Shown here: in pieces, positions 37,901 to 52,900 of the stretch
Layout: each line of letters starts with the position of its first letter
How positions within the stretch are numbered: the first letter of the stretch is position 1
Source: Bilabrum cf. latius
Taxonomy: Eukaryota > Bigyra: Bicosoecida > Bigyra > Bicosoecida
DNA length: 64,000 nt
NCBI GenBank assembly: GCA_965178125.1
Contig: OZ237735.1
Location: 868,001 to 932,000 of the forward strand
Direction: 5' to 3'
Position numbers and translations under genes: made by a program
Notes under the pieces: generated by a model
What the model was told of the DNA's origin: nothing
Databases searched by the model: none
The model's input: the letters and a program-made list of their open reading frames with translations, nothing else

Positions 37901-40900
37901 TGACCCAGACGTGCCCGACCCTGCAAGCCCGCTGCCCACTGTCACGCTCCCGCTCAGACCCGCCGTGGACTTGCCAGATACCACCGACACCGTGCCCGAC
38001 GCTCCGGCAGACCCCACGCCATCCGCCGACCGCACCGTCACCAGCCCGCTCGTGGCCTCGCTGGCGCCCACGCCAGATGCCACGGACACCAGCCCGCCCG
38101 TGCTGGACGTGTCCGTCGACTCACCGCCGAACACGTACACCGACCCGCCCACGCCCGATGACGCCTTCGAAGACGTCACTGACACAGACCCAGACGCGCC
38201 CAGCGAGGACTCGCCGGCCGACAGCACCAGCCATCCCACAGACCCGGACCCCACGTTCCCGGACTCCACCAACACATGACCGCTGCTGCCCACGTGCGCC
38301 GCGCCGCTACGCAGCACCAGCCCGCCCGACGGGCCGCCGGAGCTCACGCCCGATCCCACCGTCACCGACCCAGACCCGGAGCTTGACGCAGACCCGGACT
38401 CCAGACTCACAGACCCAGACGACCCCTTCACGCCAGACCCAGATGACACAGACACAGACCCGGACTCGCCCACAGTCGCAGACCCAGACCCCACTGACAC
38501 TGACCCAGACGTGCCCGACCCTGCAAGCCCGCTGCCCACTGTCACGCTCCCGCTCAGACCCGCCGTGGACTTGCCAGATACCACCGACACCGTGCCCGAC
38601 GCTCCGGCAGACCCCACGCCATCCGCCGACCGCACCGTCACCAGCCCGCTCGTGGCCTCGCTGGCGCCCACGCCAGATGCCACGGACACCAGCCCGCCCG
38701 TGCTGGACGTGTCCGTCGACTCACCGCCGAACACGTACACCGACCCGCCCACGCCCGATGACGCCTTCGAAGACGTCACTGACACAGACCCAGACGCGCC
38801 CAGCGAGGACTCGCCGGCCGACAGCACCAGCCATCCCACAGACCCGGACCCCACGTTCCCGGACTCCACCAACACATGGCCGCTGCTGCCCACGTGCGCC
38901 GCGCCGCTACGCAGCACCAGCCCGCCCGACGGGCCGCCGGAGCTCACGCCCGATCCCACCGTCACCGACCCAGACCCGGAGCTTGACGCAGACCCGGACT
39001 CCAGACTCACAGACCCAGACGACCCCTTCACGCCAGACCCAGATGACACAGACACAGACCCAGACTCGCCCACCGTCGCAGACCCAGACCCCACTGACAC
39101 TGACCCAGACGTGCCCGACCCTGCAAGCCCGCTGCCCACTGTCACGCTCCCGCTCAGACCCGCCGTGGACTTGCCAGTTACAACCGACACCGTGCCCGAC
39201 GCTCCGTCAGACCCCACGCCATCCGCCGACCGCACCGTCACCAGCCCGCTCGTGGCCTCGCTGGCGCCCACGCCAGATGCCACGGACACCAGCCCGCCCG
39301 TGCTGGACGTGTCCGTCGACTCACCGCCGAACACGTACACCGACCCGCCCACGCCCGATGACGCCTTCGAAGACGTCACTGACACAGACCCAGACGCGCC
39401 CAGCGAGGACTCGCCGGCCGACAGCACCAGCCATCCCACAGACCCGGACCCCACGTTCCCGGACTCCACCAACACATGGCCGCTGCTGCCCACTGTGCTA
39501 GACCCGGTGCCAAGTCGCAGCGACCCAGATGACCCAGACCCTGCCGACCCGGTCAGGAACGATCCCGATCCACTATTGTCCTCGTACGCCCTGCCGCTAC
39601 GCAGCACCAGCCCGCCCGACGGGCCGCCGGAGCTCACGCCCGATCCCACCGTCACCGACCCAGACCCGGAGCTTGACGCAGACCCGGACTCCAGACTCAC
39701 AGACCCAGACGACCCCTTCACGCCAGACCCAGATGACACAGACACTGACCCAGACGTGCCCGACCCTGCAAGCCCGCTGCCCACTGTCACGCTCCCGCTC
39801 AGACCCGCCGTGGACTTGCCAGATACCACCGACACCGTGCCCGACGCTCCGTCAGACCCCACGCCATCCGCCGACCGCACCGTCACCAGCCCGCTCGTGG
39901 CCTCGCTGGCGCCCACGCCAGATGCCACGGACACCAGCCCGCCCGTGCTCGACGTGTCCGCCGACTCACCGCCGAACACGTACACCGACCCGCCCACGCC
40001 CGATGACGCCTTCGAAGACGTCACTGACACAGACCCAGACGCGCCCAGCGAGGACTCGCCGGCCGACAGCACCAGCCATCCCACAGACCCGGACCCCACG
40101 TTCCCGGACTCCACCAACACATGGCCGCTGCTGCCCACGTGCGCCGCGCCGCTACGCAGCACCAGCCCGCCCGACGGGCCGCCGGAGCTCACGCCCGATC
40201 CCACCGTCACCGACCCAGACCCGGAGCTTGACGCAGACCCGGACTCCAGACTCACAGACCCAGACGACCCCTTCACGCCAGACCCAGATGACACAGACAC
40301 AGACCCGGACTCGCCCACCGTCGCAGACCCAGACCCCACTGACACTGACCCAGACGTGCCCGACCCTGCAAGCCCGCTGCCCACTGTCACGCTCCCGCTC
40401 AGACCCGCCGTGGACTTGCCAGATACCACCGACACCGTGCCCGACGCTCCGGCAGACCCCACGCCATCCGCCGACCGCACCGTCACCAGCCCGCTCGTGG
40501 CCTCGCTGGCGCCCACGCCAGATGCCACGGACACCAGCCCGCCCGTGCTCGACGTGTCCGCCGACTCACCGCCGAACACGTACACCGACCCGCCCACGCC
40601 CGATGACGCCTTCGAAGACGTCACTGACACAGACCCAGACGCGCCCAGCGAGGACTCGCCGGCCGACAGCACCAGCCATCCCACAGACCCGGACCCCACG
40701 TTCCCGGACTCCACCAACACATGGCCGCTGCTGCCCACGTGCGCCGCGCCGCTACGCAGCACCAGCCCGCCCGACGGGCCGCCGGAGCTCACGCCCGATC
40801 CCACCGTCACCGACCCAGACCCGGAGCTTGACGCAGACCCGGACTCCAGACTCACAGACCCAGACGACCCCTTCACGCCAGACCCAGATGACACAGACAC

Positions 40901-43900
40901 AGACCCGGACTCGCCCACCGTCGCAGACCCAGACCCCACTGACACTGACCCAGACGTGCCCGACCCTGCAAGCCCGCTGCCCACTGTCACGCTCCCGCTC
41001 AGACCCGCCGTGGACTTGCCAGATACCACCGACACCGTGCCCGACGCTCCGGCAGACCCCACGCCATCCGCCGACCGCACCGTCACCAGCCCGCTCGTGG
41101 CCTCGCTGGCGCCCACGCCAGATGCCACGGACACCAGCCCGCCCGTGCTCGACGTGTCCGCCGACTCACCGCCGAACACGTACACCGACCCGCCCACGCC
41201 CGATGACGCCTTCGAAGACGTCACTGACACAGACCCAGACGCGCCCAGCGAGGACTCGCCGGCCGACAGCACCAGCCATCCCACAGACCCGGACCCCACG
41301 TTCCCGGACTCCACCAACACATGACCGCTGCTGCCCACGTGCGCCGCGCCGCTACGCAGCACCAGCCCGCCCGACGGGCCGCCGGAGCTCACGCCCGATC
41401 CCACCGTCACCGACCCAGACCCGGAGCTTGACGCAGACCCGGACTCCAGACTCACAGACCCAGACGACCCCTTCACGCCAGACCCAGATGACACAGACAC
41501 AGACCCGGACTCGCCCACCGTCGCAGACCCAGACCCCACTGACACTGACCCAGACGTGCCCGACCCTGCAAGCCCGCTGCCCACTGTCACGCTCCCGCTC
41601 AGACCCGCCGTGGACTTGCCAGATACCACCGACACCGTGCCCGACGCTCCGGCAGACCCCACGCCATCCGCCGACCGCACCGTCACCAGCCCGCTCGTGG
41701 CCTCGCTGGCGCCCACGCCAGATGCCACGGACACCAGCCCGCCCGTGCTCGACGTGTCCGTCGACTCACCGCCGAACACGTACACCGACCCGCCCACGCC
41801 CGATGACGCCTTCGAAGACGTCACTGACACAGACCCAGACGCGCCCAGCGAGGACTCGCCGGCCGACAGCACCAGCCATCCCACAGACCCGGACCCCACG
41901 TTCCCGGACTCCACCAACACATGGCCGCTGCTGCCCACATGCGCCGCGCCGCTACGCAGCACCAGCCCGCCCGACGGGCCGCCGGAGCTCACGCCCGATC
42001 CCACCGTCACCGACCCAGACCCGGAGCTTGACGCAGACCCGGACTCCAGACTCACAGACCCCGACGACCCCTTCACGCCAGACCCAGATGACACAGACAC
42101 AGACCCGGACTCGCCCACCGTCGCAGACCCAGACCCCACTGACACTGACCCAGACGTGCCCGACCCTGCAAGCCCGCTGCCCACTGTCACGCTCCCGCTC
42201 AGACCCGCCGTGGACTTGCCAGATACCACCGACACCGTGCCCGACGCTCCGGCAGACCCCACGCCATCCGCCGACCGCACCGTCACCAGCCCGCTCGTGG
42301 CCTCGCTGGCGCCCACGCCAGATGCCACGGACACCAGCCCGCCCGTGCTGGACGTGTCCGTCGACTCACCGCCGAACACGTACACCGACCCGCCCACGCC
42401 CGATGACGCCTTCGAAGACGTCACTGACACAGACCCAGACGCGCCCAGCGAGGACTCGCCGGCCGACAGCACCAGCCATCCCACAGACCCGGACCCCACG
42501 TTCCCGGACTCCACCAACACATGGCCGCTGCTGCCCACATGCGCCGCGCCGCTACGCAGCACCAGCCCGCCCGACGGGCCGCCGGAGCTCACGCCCGATC
42601 CCACCGTCACCGACCCAGACCCGGAGCTTGACGCAGACCCGGACTCCAGACTCACAGACCCAGACGACCCCTTCACGCCAGACCCAGATGACACAGACAC
42701 AGACCCGGACTCGCCCACCGTCGCAGACCCAGACCCCACTGACACTGACCCAGACGTGCCCGACCCTGCAAGCCCGCTGCCCACTGTCACGCTCCCGCTC
42801 AGACCCGCCGTGGACTTGCCAGATACCACCGACACCGTGCCCGACGCTCCGTCAGACCCCACGCCATCCGCCGACCGCACCGTCACCAGCCCGCTCGTGG
42901 CCTCGCTGGCGCCCACGCCAGATGCCACGGACACCAGCCCGCCCGTGCTGGACGTGTCCGTCGACTCACCGCCAAACACGTACACCGACCCGCCCACGCC
43001 CGATGACGCCTTCGAAGACGTCACTGACACAGACCCAGACGCGCCCAGCGAGGACTCGCCGGCCGACAGCACCAGCCATCCCACAGACCCGGACCCCACG
43101 TTCCCGGACTCCACCAACACATGGCCGCTGCTGCCCACATGCGCCGCGCCGCTACGCAGCACCAGCCCGCCCGACGGGCCGCCGGAGCTCACGCCCGATC
43201 CCATCGTCACCGACCCAGACCCGGAGCTTGACGCAGACCCGGACTCCAGACTCACAGACCCAGACGACCCCTTCACGCCAGACCCAGATGACACAGACAC
43301 AGACCCGGACTCGCCCACCGTCGCAGACCCAGACCCCACTGACACTGACCCAGACGTGCCCGACCCTGCAAGCCCGCTGCCCACTGTCACGCTCCCGCTC
43401 AGACCCGCCGTGGACTTGCCAGATACCACCGACACCGTGCCCGACGCTCCGGCAGACCCCACGCCATCCGCCGACCGCACCGTCACCAGCCCGCTCGTGG
43501 CCTCGCTGGCGCCCACGCCAGATGCCACGGACACCAGCCCGCCCGTGCTCGACGTGTCCGTCGACTCACCGCCGAACACGTACACCGACCCGCCCACGCC
43601 CGATGACGCCTTCGAAGACGTCACTGACACAGACCCAGACGCGCCCAGCGAGGACTCGCCGGCCGACAGCACCAGCCATCCCACAGACCCGGACCCCACG
43701 TTCCCGGACTCCACCAACACATGGCCGCTGCTGCCCACGTGCGCCGCGCCGCTACGCAGCACCAGCCCGCCCGACGGGCCGCCGGAGCTCACGCCCGATC
43801 CCACCGTCACCGACCCAGACCCGGAGCTTGACGCAGACCCGGACTCCAGACTCACAGACCCAGACGACCCCTTCACGCCAGACCCAGATGACACAGACAC

Positions 43901-46900
43901 AGACCCGGACTCGCCCACCGTCGCAGACCCAGACCCCACTGACACTGACCCAGACGTGCCCGACCCTGCAAGCCCGCTGCCCACTGTCACGCTCCCGCTC
44001 AGACCCGCCGTGGACTTGCCAGATACCACCGACACCGTGCCCGACGCTCCGTCAGACCCCACGCCATCCGCCGACCGCACCGTCACCAGCCCGCTCGTGG
44101 CCTCGCTGGCGCCCACGCCAGATGCCACGGACACCAGCCCGCCCGTGCTGGACGTGTCCGCCGACTCACCGCCGAACACGTACACCGACCCGCCCACGCC
44201 CGATGACGCCTTCGAAGACGTCACTGACACAGACCCAGACGCGCCCAGCGAGGACTCGCCGGCCGACAGCACCAGCCATCCCACAGACCCGGACCCCACG
44301 TTCCCGGACTCCACCAACACATGACCGCTGCTGCCCACGTGCGCCGCGCCGCTACGCAGCACCAGCCCGCCCGACGGGCCGCCGGAGCTCACGCCCGATC
44401 CCACCGTCACCGACCCAGACCCGGAGCTTGACGCAGACCCGGACTCCAGACTCACAGACCCAGACGACCCCTTCACGCCAGACCCAGATGACACAGACAC
44501 AGACCCGGACTCGCCCACCGTCGCAGACCCAGACCCCACTGACACTGACCCAGACGTGCCCGACCCTGCAAGCCCGCTGCCCACTGTCACGCTCCCGCTC
44601 AGACCCGCCGTGGACTTGCCAGATACCACCGACACCGTGCCCGACGCTCCGTCAGACCCCACGCCATCCGCCGACCGCACCGTCACCAGCCCGCTCGTGG
44701 CCTCGCTGGCGCCCACGCCAGATGCCACGGACACCAGCCCGCCCGTGCTGGACGTGTCCGTCGACTCACCGCCGAACACGTACACCGACCCGCCCACGCC
44801 CGATGACGCCTTCGAAGACGTCACTGACACAGACCCAGACGCGCCCAGCGAGGACTCGCCGGCCGACAGCACCAGCCATCCCACAGACCCGGACCCCACG
44901 TTCCCGGACTCCACCAACACATGACCGCTGCTGCCCACGTGCGCCGCGCCGCTACGCAGCACCAGCCCGCCCGACGGGCCGCCGGAGCTCACGCCCGATC
45001 CCACCGTCACCGACCCAGACCCGGAGCTTGACGCAGACCCGGACTCCAGACTCACAGACCCAGACGACCCCTTCACGCCAGACCCAGATGACACAGACAC
45101 AGACCCGGACTCGCCCACCGTCGCAGACCCAGACCCCACTGACACTGACCCAGACGTGCCCGACCCTGCAAGCCCGCTGCCCACTGTCACGCTCCCGCTC
45201 AGACCCGCCGTGGACTTGCCAGATACCACCGACACCGTGCCCGACGCTCCGGCAGACCCCACGCCATCCGCCGACCGCACCGTCACCAGCCCGCTCGTGG
45301 CCTCGCTGGCGCCCACGCCAGATGCCACGGACACCAGCCCGCCCGTGCTGGACGTGTCCGTCGACTCACCGCCAAACACGTACACCGACCCGCCCACGCC
45401 CGATGACGCCTTCGAAGACGTCACTGACACAGACCCAGACGCGCCCAGCGAGGACTCGCCGGCCGACAGCACCAGCCATCCCACAGACCCGGACCCCACG
45501 TTCCCGGACTCCACCAACACATGGCCGCTGCTGCCCACGTGCGCCGCGCCGCTACGCAGCACCAGCCCGCCCGACGGGCCGCCGGAGCTCACGCCCGATC
45601 CCACCGTCACCGACCCAGACCCGGAGCTTGACGCAGACCCGGACTCCAGACTCACAGACCCAGACGACCCCTTCACGCCAGACCCAGATGACACAGACAC
45701 AGACCCGGACTCGCCCACAGTCGCAGACCCAGACCCCACTGACACTGACCCAGACGTGCCCGACCCTGCAAGCCCGCTGCCCACTGTCACGCTCCCGCTC
45801 AGACCCGCCGTGGACTTGCCAGATACCACCGACACCGTGCCCGACGCTCCGTCAGATCCCACGCCATCCGCCGACCGCACCGTCACCAGCCCGCTCGTGG
45901 CCTCGCCGGCGCCCACGCCAGATGCCACGGACACCAGCCCGCCCGTGCTCGACGTGTCCGTCGACTCACCGCCGAACACGTACACCGACCCGCCCACGCC
46001 CGATGACGCCTTCGAAGACGTCACTGACACAGACCCAGACGCGCCCAGCGAGGACTCGCCGGCCGACAGCACCAGCCATCCCACAGACCCGGACCCCACG
46101 TTCCCGGACTCCACCAACACATGGCCGCTGCTGCCCACATGCGCCGCGCCGCTACGCAGCACCAGCCCGCCCGACGGGCCGCCGGAGCTCACGCCCGATC
46201 CCACCGTCACCGACCCAGACCCGGAGCTTGACGCAGACCCGGACTCCAGACTCACAGACCCCGACGACCCCTTCACGCCAGACCCAGATGACACAGACAC
46301 AGACCCGGACTCGCCCACCGTCGCAGAACCAGACCCCACTGACACTGACCCAGACGTGCCCGACCCTGCAAGCCCGCTGCCCACTGTCACGCTCCCGCTC
46401 AGACCCGCCGTGGACTTGCCAGATACCACCGACACCGTGCCCGACGCTCCGTCAGACCCCACGCCATCCGCCGACCGCACCGTCACCAGCCCGCTCGTGG
46501 CCTCGCTGGCGCCCACGCCAGATGCCACGGACACCAGCCCGCCCGTGCTGGACGTGTCCGCCGACTCACCGCCGAACACGTACACCGACCCGCCCACGCC
46601 CGATGACGCCTTCGAAGACGTCACTGACACAGACCCAGACGCGCCCAGCGAGGACTCGCCGGCCGACAGCACCAGCCATCCCACAGACCCGGACCCCACG
46701 TTCCCGGACTCCACCAACACATGGCCGCTGCTGCCCACGTGCGCCGCGCCGCTACGCAGCACCAGCCCGCCCGACGGGCCGCCGGAGCTCACGCCCGATC
46801 CCACCGTCACCGACCCAGACCCGGAGCTTGACGCAGACCCGGACTCCAGACTCACAGACCCAGACGACCCCTTCACGCCAGACCCAGATGACACAGACAC

Positions 46901-49900
46901 AGACCCGGACTCGCCCACCGTCGCAGACCCAGATCCCACTGACACTGACCCAGACGTGCCCGACCCTGCAAGCCCGCTGCCCACTGTCACGCTCCCGCTC
47001 AGACCCGCCGTGGACTTGCCAGATACCACCGACACCGTGCCCGACGCTCCGTCAGACCCCACGCCATCCGCCGACCGCACCGTCACCAGCCCGCTCGTGG
47101 CCTCGCCGGCGCCCACGCCAGATGCCACGGACACCAGCCCGCCCGTGCTGGACGTGTCCGTCGACTCACCGCCGAACACGTACACCGACCCGCCCACGCC
47201 CGATGACGCCTTCGAAGACGTCACTGACACAGACCCAGACGCGCCCAGCGAGGACTCGCCGGCCGACAGCACCAGCCATCCCACAGACCCGGACCCCACG
47301 TTCCCGGACTCCACCAACACATGGCCGCTGCTGCCCACGTGCGCCGCGCCGCTACGCAGCACCAGCCCGCCCGACGGGCCGCCGGAGCTCACGCCCGATC
47401 CCACCGTCACCGACCCAGACCCGGAGCTTGACGCAGACCCGGACTCCAGACTCACAGACCCAGACGACCCCTTCACGCCAGACCCAGATGACACAGACAC
47501 AGACCCGGACTCGCCTACCGTCGCAGACCCAGACCCCACTGACACTGACCCAGACGTGCCCGACCCTGCAAGCCCGCTGCCCACTGTCACGCTCCCGCTC
47601 AGACCCGCCGTGGACTTGCCAGATACCACCGACACCGTGCCCGACGCTCCGTCAGACCCCACGCCATCCGCCGACCGCACCGTCACCAGCCCGCTCGTGG
47701 CCTCGCTGGCGCCCACGCCAGATGCCACGGACACCAGCCCGCCCGTGCTCGACGTGTCCGTCGACTCACCGCCGAACACGTACACCGACCCGCCCACGCC
47801 CGATGACGCCTTCGAAGACGTCACTGACACAGACCCAGACGCGCCCAGCGAGGACTCGCCGGCCGACAGCACCAGCCATCCCACAGACCCGGACCCCACG
47901 TTCCCGGACTCCACCAACACATGGCCGCTGCTGCCCACGTGCGCCGCGCCGCTACGCAGCACCAGCCCGCCCGACGGGCCGCCGGAGCTCACGCCCGATC
48001 CCACCGTCACCGACCCAGACCCGGAGCTTGACGCAGACCCGGACTCCAGACTCACAGACCCAGACGACCCCTTCACGCCAGACCCAGATGACACAGACAC
48101 AGACCCGGACTCGCCCACCGTCGCAGACCCAGACCCCACTGACACTGACCCAGACGTGCCCGACCCTGCAAGCCCGCTGCCCACTGTCACGCTCCCGCTC
48201 AGACCCGCCGTGGACTTGCCAGATACCACCGACACCGTGCCCGACGCTCCGTCAGACCCCACGCCATCCGCCGACCGCACCGTCACCAGCCCGCTCGTGG
48301 CCTCGCTGGCGCCCACGCCAGATGCCACGGACACCAGCCCGCCCGTGCTGGACGTGTCCGTCGACTCACCGCCGAACACGTACACCGACCCGCCCACGCC
48401 CGATGACGCCTTCGAAGACGTCACTGACACAGACCCAGACGCGCCCAGCGAGGACTCGCCGGCCGACAGCACCAGCCATCCCACAGACCCGGACCCCACG
48501 TTCCCGGACTCCACCAACACATGACCGCTGCTGCCCACGTGCGCCGCGCCGCTACGCAGCACCAGCCCGCCCGACGGGCCGCCGGAGCTCACGCCCGATC
48601 CCACCGTCACCGACCCAGACCCGGAGCTTGACGCAGACCCGGACTCCAGACTCACAGACCCAGACGACCCCTTCACGCCAGACCCAGATGACACAGACAC
48701 AGACCCGGACTCGCCCACCGTCGCAGACCCGGACCCCACTGACACTGACCCAGACGTGCCCGACCCTGCAAGCCCGCTGCCCACTGTCACGCTCCCGCTC
48801 AGACCCGCCGTGGACTTGCCAGATACCACCGACACCGTGCCCGACGCTCCGTCAGACCCCACGCCATCCGCCGACCGCACCGTCACCAGCCCGCTCGTGG
48901 CCTCGCTGGCGCCCACGCCAGATGCCACGGACACCAGCCCGCCCGTGCTCGACGTGTCCGTCGACTCACCGCCGAACACGTACACCGACCCGCCCACGCC
49001 CGATGACGCCTTCGAAGACGTCACTGACACAGACCCAGACGCGCCCAGCGAGGACTCGCCGGCCGACAGCACCAGCCATCCCACAGACCCGGACCCCACG
49101 TTCCCGGACTCCACCAACACATGGCCGCTGCTGCCCACGTGCGCCGCGCCGCTACGCAGCACCAGCCCGCCCGACGGGCCGCCGGAGCTCACGCCCGATC
49201 CCACCGTCACCGACCCAGACCCGGAGCTTGACGCAGACCCGGACTCCAGACTCACAGACCCAGACGACCCCTTCACGCCAGACCCAGATGACACAGACAC
49301 AGACCCGGACTCGCCCACCGTCGCAGACCCAGACCCCACTGACACTGACCCAGACGTGCCCGACCCTGCAAGCCCGCTGCCCACCGTCACGCTCCCGCTC
49401 AGACCCGCCGTGGACTTGCCAGATACCACCGACACCGTGCCCGACGCTCCGTCAGACCCCACGCCATCCGCCGACCGCACCGTCACCAGCCCGCTCGTGG
49501 CCTCGCTGGCGCCCACGCCAGATGCCACGGACACCAGCCCGCCCGTGCTGGACGTGTCCGCCGACTCACCGCCGAACACGTACACCGACCCGCCCACGCC
49601 CGATGACGCCTTCGAAGACGTCACTGACACAGACCCAGACGCGCCCAGCGAGGACTCGCCGGCCGACAGCACCAGCCATCCCACAGACCCGGACCCCACG
49701 TTCCCGGACTCCACCAACACATGACCGCTGCTGCCCACGTGCGCCGCGCCGCTACGCAGCACCAGCCCGCCCGACGGGCCGCCGGAGCTCACGCCCGATC
49801 CCACCGTCACCGACCCAGACCCGGAGCTTGACGCAGACCCGGACTCCAGACTCACAGACCCAGACGACCCCTTCACGCCAGACCCAGATGACACAGACAC

Positions 49901-52900
49901 AGACCCGGACTCGCCCACCGTCGCAGACCCAGACCCCACTGACACTGACCCAGACGTGCCCGACCCTGCAAGCCCGCTGCCCACCGTCACGCTCCCGCTC
50001 AGACCCGCCGTGGACTTGCCAGATACCACCGACACCGTGCCCGACGCTCCGTCAGACCCCACGCCATCCGCCGACCGCACCGTCACCAGCCCGCTCGTGG
50101 CCTCGCTGGCGCCCACGCCAGATGCCACGGACACCAGCCCGCCCGTGCTGGACGTGTCCGTCGACTCACCGCCGAACACGTACACCGACCCGCCCACGCC
50201 CGATGACGCCTTCGAAGACGTCACTGACACAGACCCAGACGCGCCCAGCGAGGACTCGCCGGCCGACAGCACCAGCCATCCCACAGACCCGGACCCCACG
50301 TTCCCGGACTCCACCAACACATGGCCGCTGCTGCCCACATGCGCCGCGCCGCTACGCAGCACCAGCCCGCCCGACGGGCCGCCGGAGCTCACGCCCGATC
50401 CCACCGTCACCGACCCAGACCCGGAGCTTGACGCAGACCCGGACTCCAGACTCACAGACCCAGACGACCCCTTCACGCCAGACCCAGATGACACAGACAC
50501 AGACCCGGACTCGCCCACAGTCGCAGACCCAGACCCCACTGACACTGACCCAGACGTGCCCGACCCTACAAGCCCGCTGCCCACTGTCACGCTCCCGCTC
50601 AGACCCGCCGTGGACTTGCCAGATACCACCGACACCGTGCCCGACGCTCCGGCAGACCCCACGCCATCCGCCGACCGCACCGTCACCAGCCCGCTCGTGG
50701 CCTCGCTGGCGCCCACGCCAGATGCCACGGACACCAGCCCGCCCGTGCTGGACGTGTCCGTCGACTCACCGCCGAACACGTACACCGACCCGCCCACGCC
50801 CGATGACGCCTTCGAAGACGTCACTGACACAGACCCAGACGCGCCCAGCGAGGACTCGCCGGCCGACAGCACCAGCCATCCCACAGACCCGGACCCCACG
50901 TTCCCGGACTCCACCAACACATGGCCGCTGCTGCCCACGTGCGCCGCGCCGCTACGCAGCACCAGCCCGCCCGACGGGCCGCCGGAGCTCACGCCCGATC
51001 CCACCGTCACCGACCCAGACCCGGAGCTTGACGCAGACCCGGACTCCAGACTCACAGACCCAGACGACCCCTTCACGCCAGACCCAGATGACACAGACAC
51101 AGACCCGGACTCGCCCACCGTCGCAGACCCAGACCCCACTGACACTGACCCAGACGTGCCCGACCCTGCAAGCCCGCTGCCCACTGTCACGCTCCCGCTC
51201 AGACCCGCCGTGGACTTGCCAGATACCACCGACACCGTGCCCGACGCTCCGTCAGACCCCACGCCATCCGCCGACCGCACCGTCACCAGCCCGCTCGTGG
51301 CCTCGCTGGCGCCCACGCCAGATGCCACGGACACCAGCCCGCCCGTGCTGGACGTGTCCGTCGACTCACCGCCAAACACGTACACCGACCCGCCCACGCC
51401 CGATGACGCCTTCGAAGACGTCACTGACACAGACCCAGACGCGCCCAGCGAGGACTCGCCGGCCGACAGCACCAGCCATCCCACAGACCCGGACCCCACG
51501 TTCCCGGACTCCACCAACACATGGCCGCTGCTGCCCACATGCGCCGCGCCGCTACGCAGCACCAGCCCGCCCGACGGGCCGCCGGAGCTCACGCCCGATC
51601 CCACCGTCACCGACCCAGACCCGGAGCTTGACGCAGACCCGGACTCCAGACTCACAGACCCAGACGACCCCTTCACGCCAGACCCAGATGACACAGACAC
51701 AGACCCGGACTCGCCCACCGTCGCAGACCCAGACCCCACTGACACTGACCCAGACGTGCCCGACCCTGCAAGCCCGCTGCCCACTGTCACGCTCCCGCTC
51801 AGACCCGCCGTGGACTTGCCAGATACCACCGACACCGTGCCTGACGCTCCGTCAGACCCCACGCCATCCGCCGACCGCACCGTCACCAGCCCGCTCGTGG
51901 CCTCGCTGGCGCCCACGCCAGATGCCACGGACACCAGCCCGCCCGTGCTGGACGTGTCCGTCGACTCACCGCCAAACACGTACACCGACCCGCCCACGCC
52001 CGATGACGCCTTCGAAGACGTCACTGACACAGACCCAGACGCGCCCAGCGAGGACTCGCCGGCCGACAGCACCAGCCATCCCACAGACCCGGACCCCACG
52101 TTCCCGGACTCCACCAACACATGGCCGCTGCTGCCCACGTGCGCCGCGCCGCTACGCAGCACCAGCCCGCCCGACGGGCCGCCGGAGCTCACGCCCGATC
52201 CCACCGTCACCGACCCAGACCCGGAGCTTGACGCAGACCCGGACTCCAGACTCACAGACCCAGACGACCCCTTCACGCCAGACCCAGATGACACAGACAC
52301 AGACCCGGACTCGCCCACCGTCGCAGACCCAGACCCCACTGACACTGACCCAGACGTGCCCGACCCTGCAAGCCCGCTGCCCACTGTCACGCTCCCGCTC
52401 AGACCCGCCGTGGACTTGCCAGATACCACCGACACCGTGCCTGACGCTCCGTCAGACCCCACGCCATCCGCCGACCGCACCGTCACCAGCCCGCTCGTGG
52501 CCTCGCTGGCGCCCACGCCAGATGCCACGGACACCAGCCCGCCCGTGCTCGACGTGTCCGTCGACTCACCGCCGAACACGTACACCGACCCGCCCACGCC
52601 CGATGACGCCTTCGAAGACGTCACTGACACAGACCCAGACGCGCCCAGCGAGGACTCGCCGGCCGACAGCACCAGCCATCCCACAGACCCGGACCCCACG
52701 TTCCCGGACTCCACCAACACATGGCCGCTGCTGCCCACGTGCGCCGCGCCGCTACGCAGCACCAGCCCGCCCGACGGGCCGCCGGAGCTCACGCCCGATC
52801 CCACCGTCACCGACCCAGACCCGGAGCTTGACGCAGACCCGGACTCCAGACTCACAGACCCAGACGACCCCTTCACGCCAGACCCAGATGACACAGACAC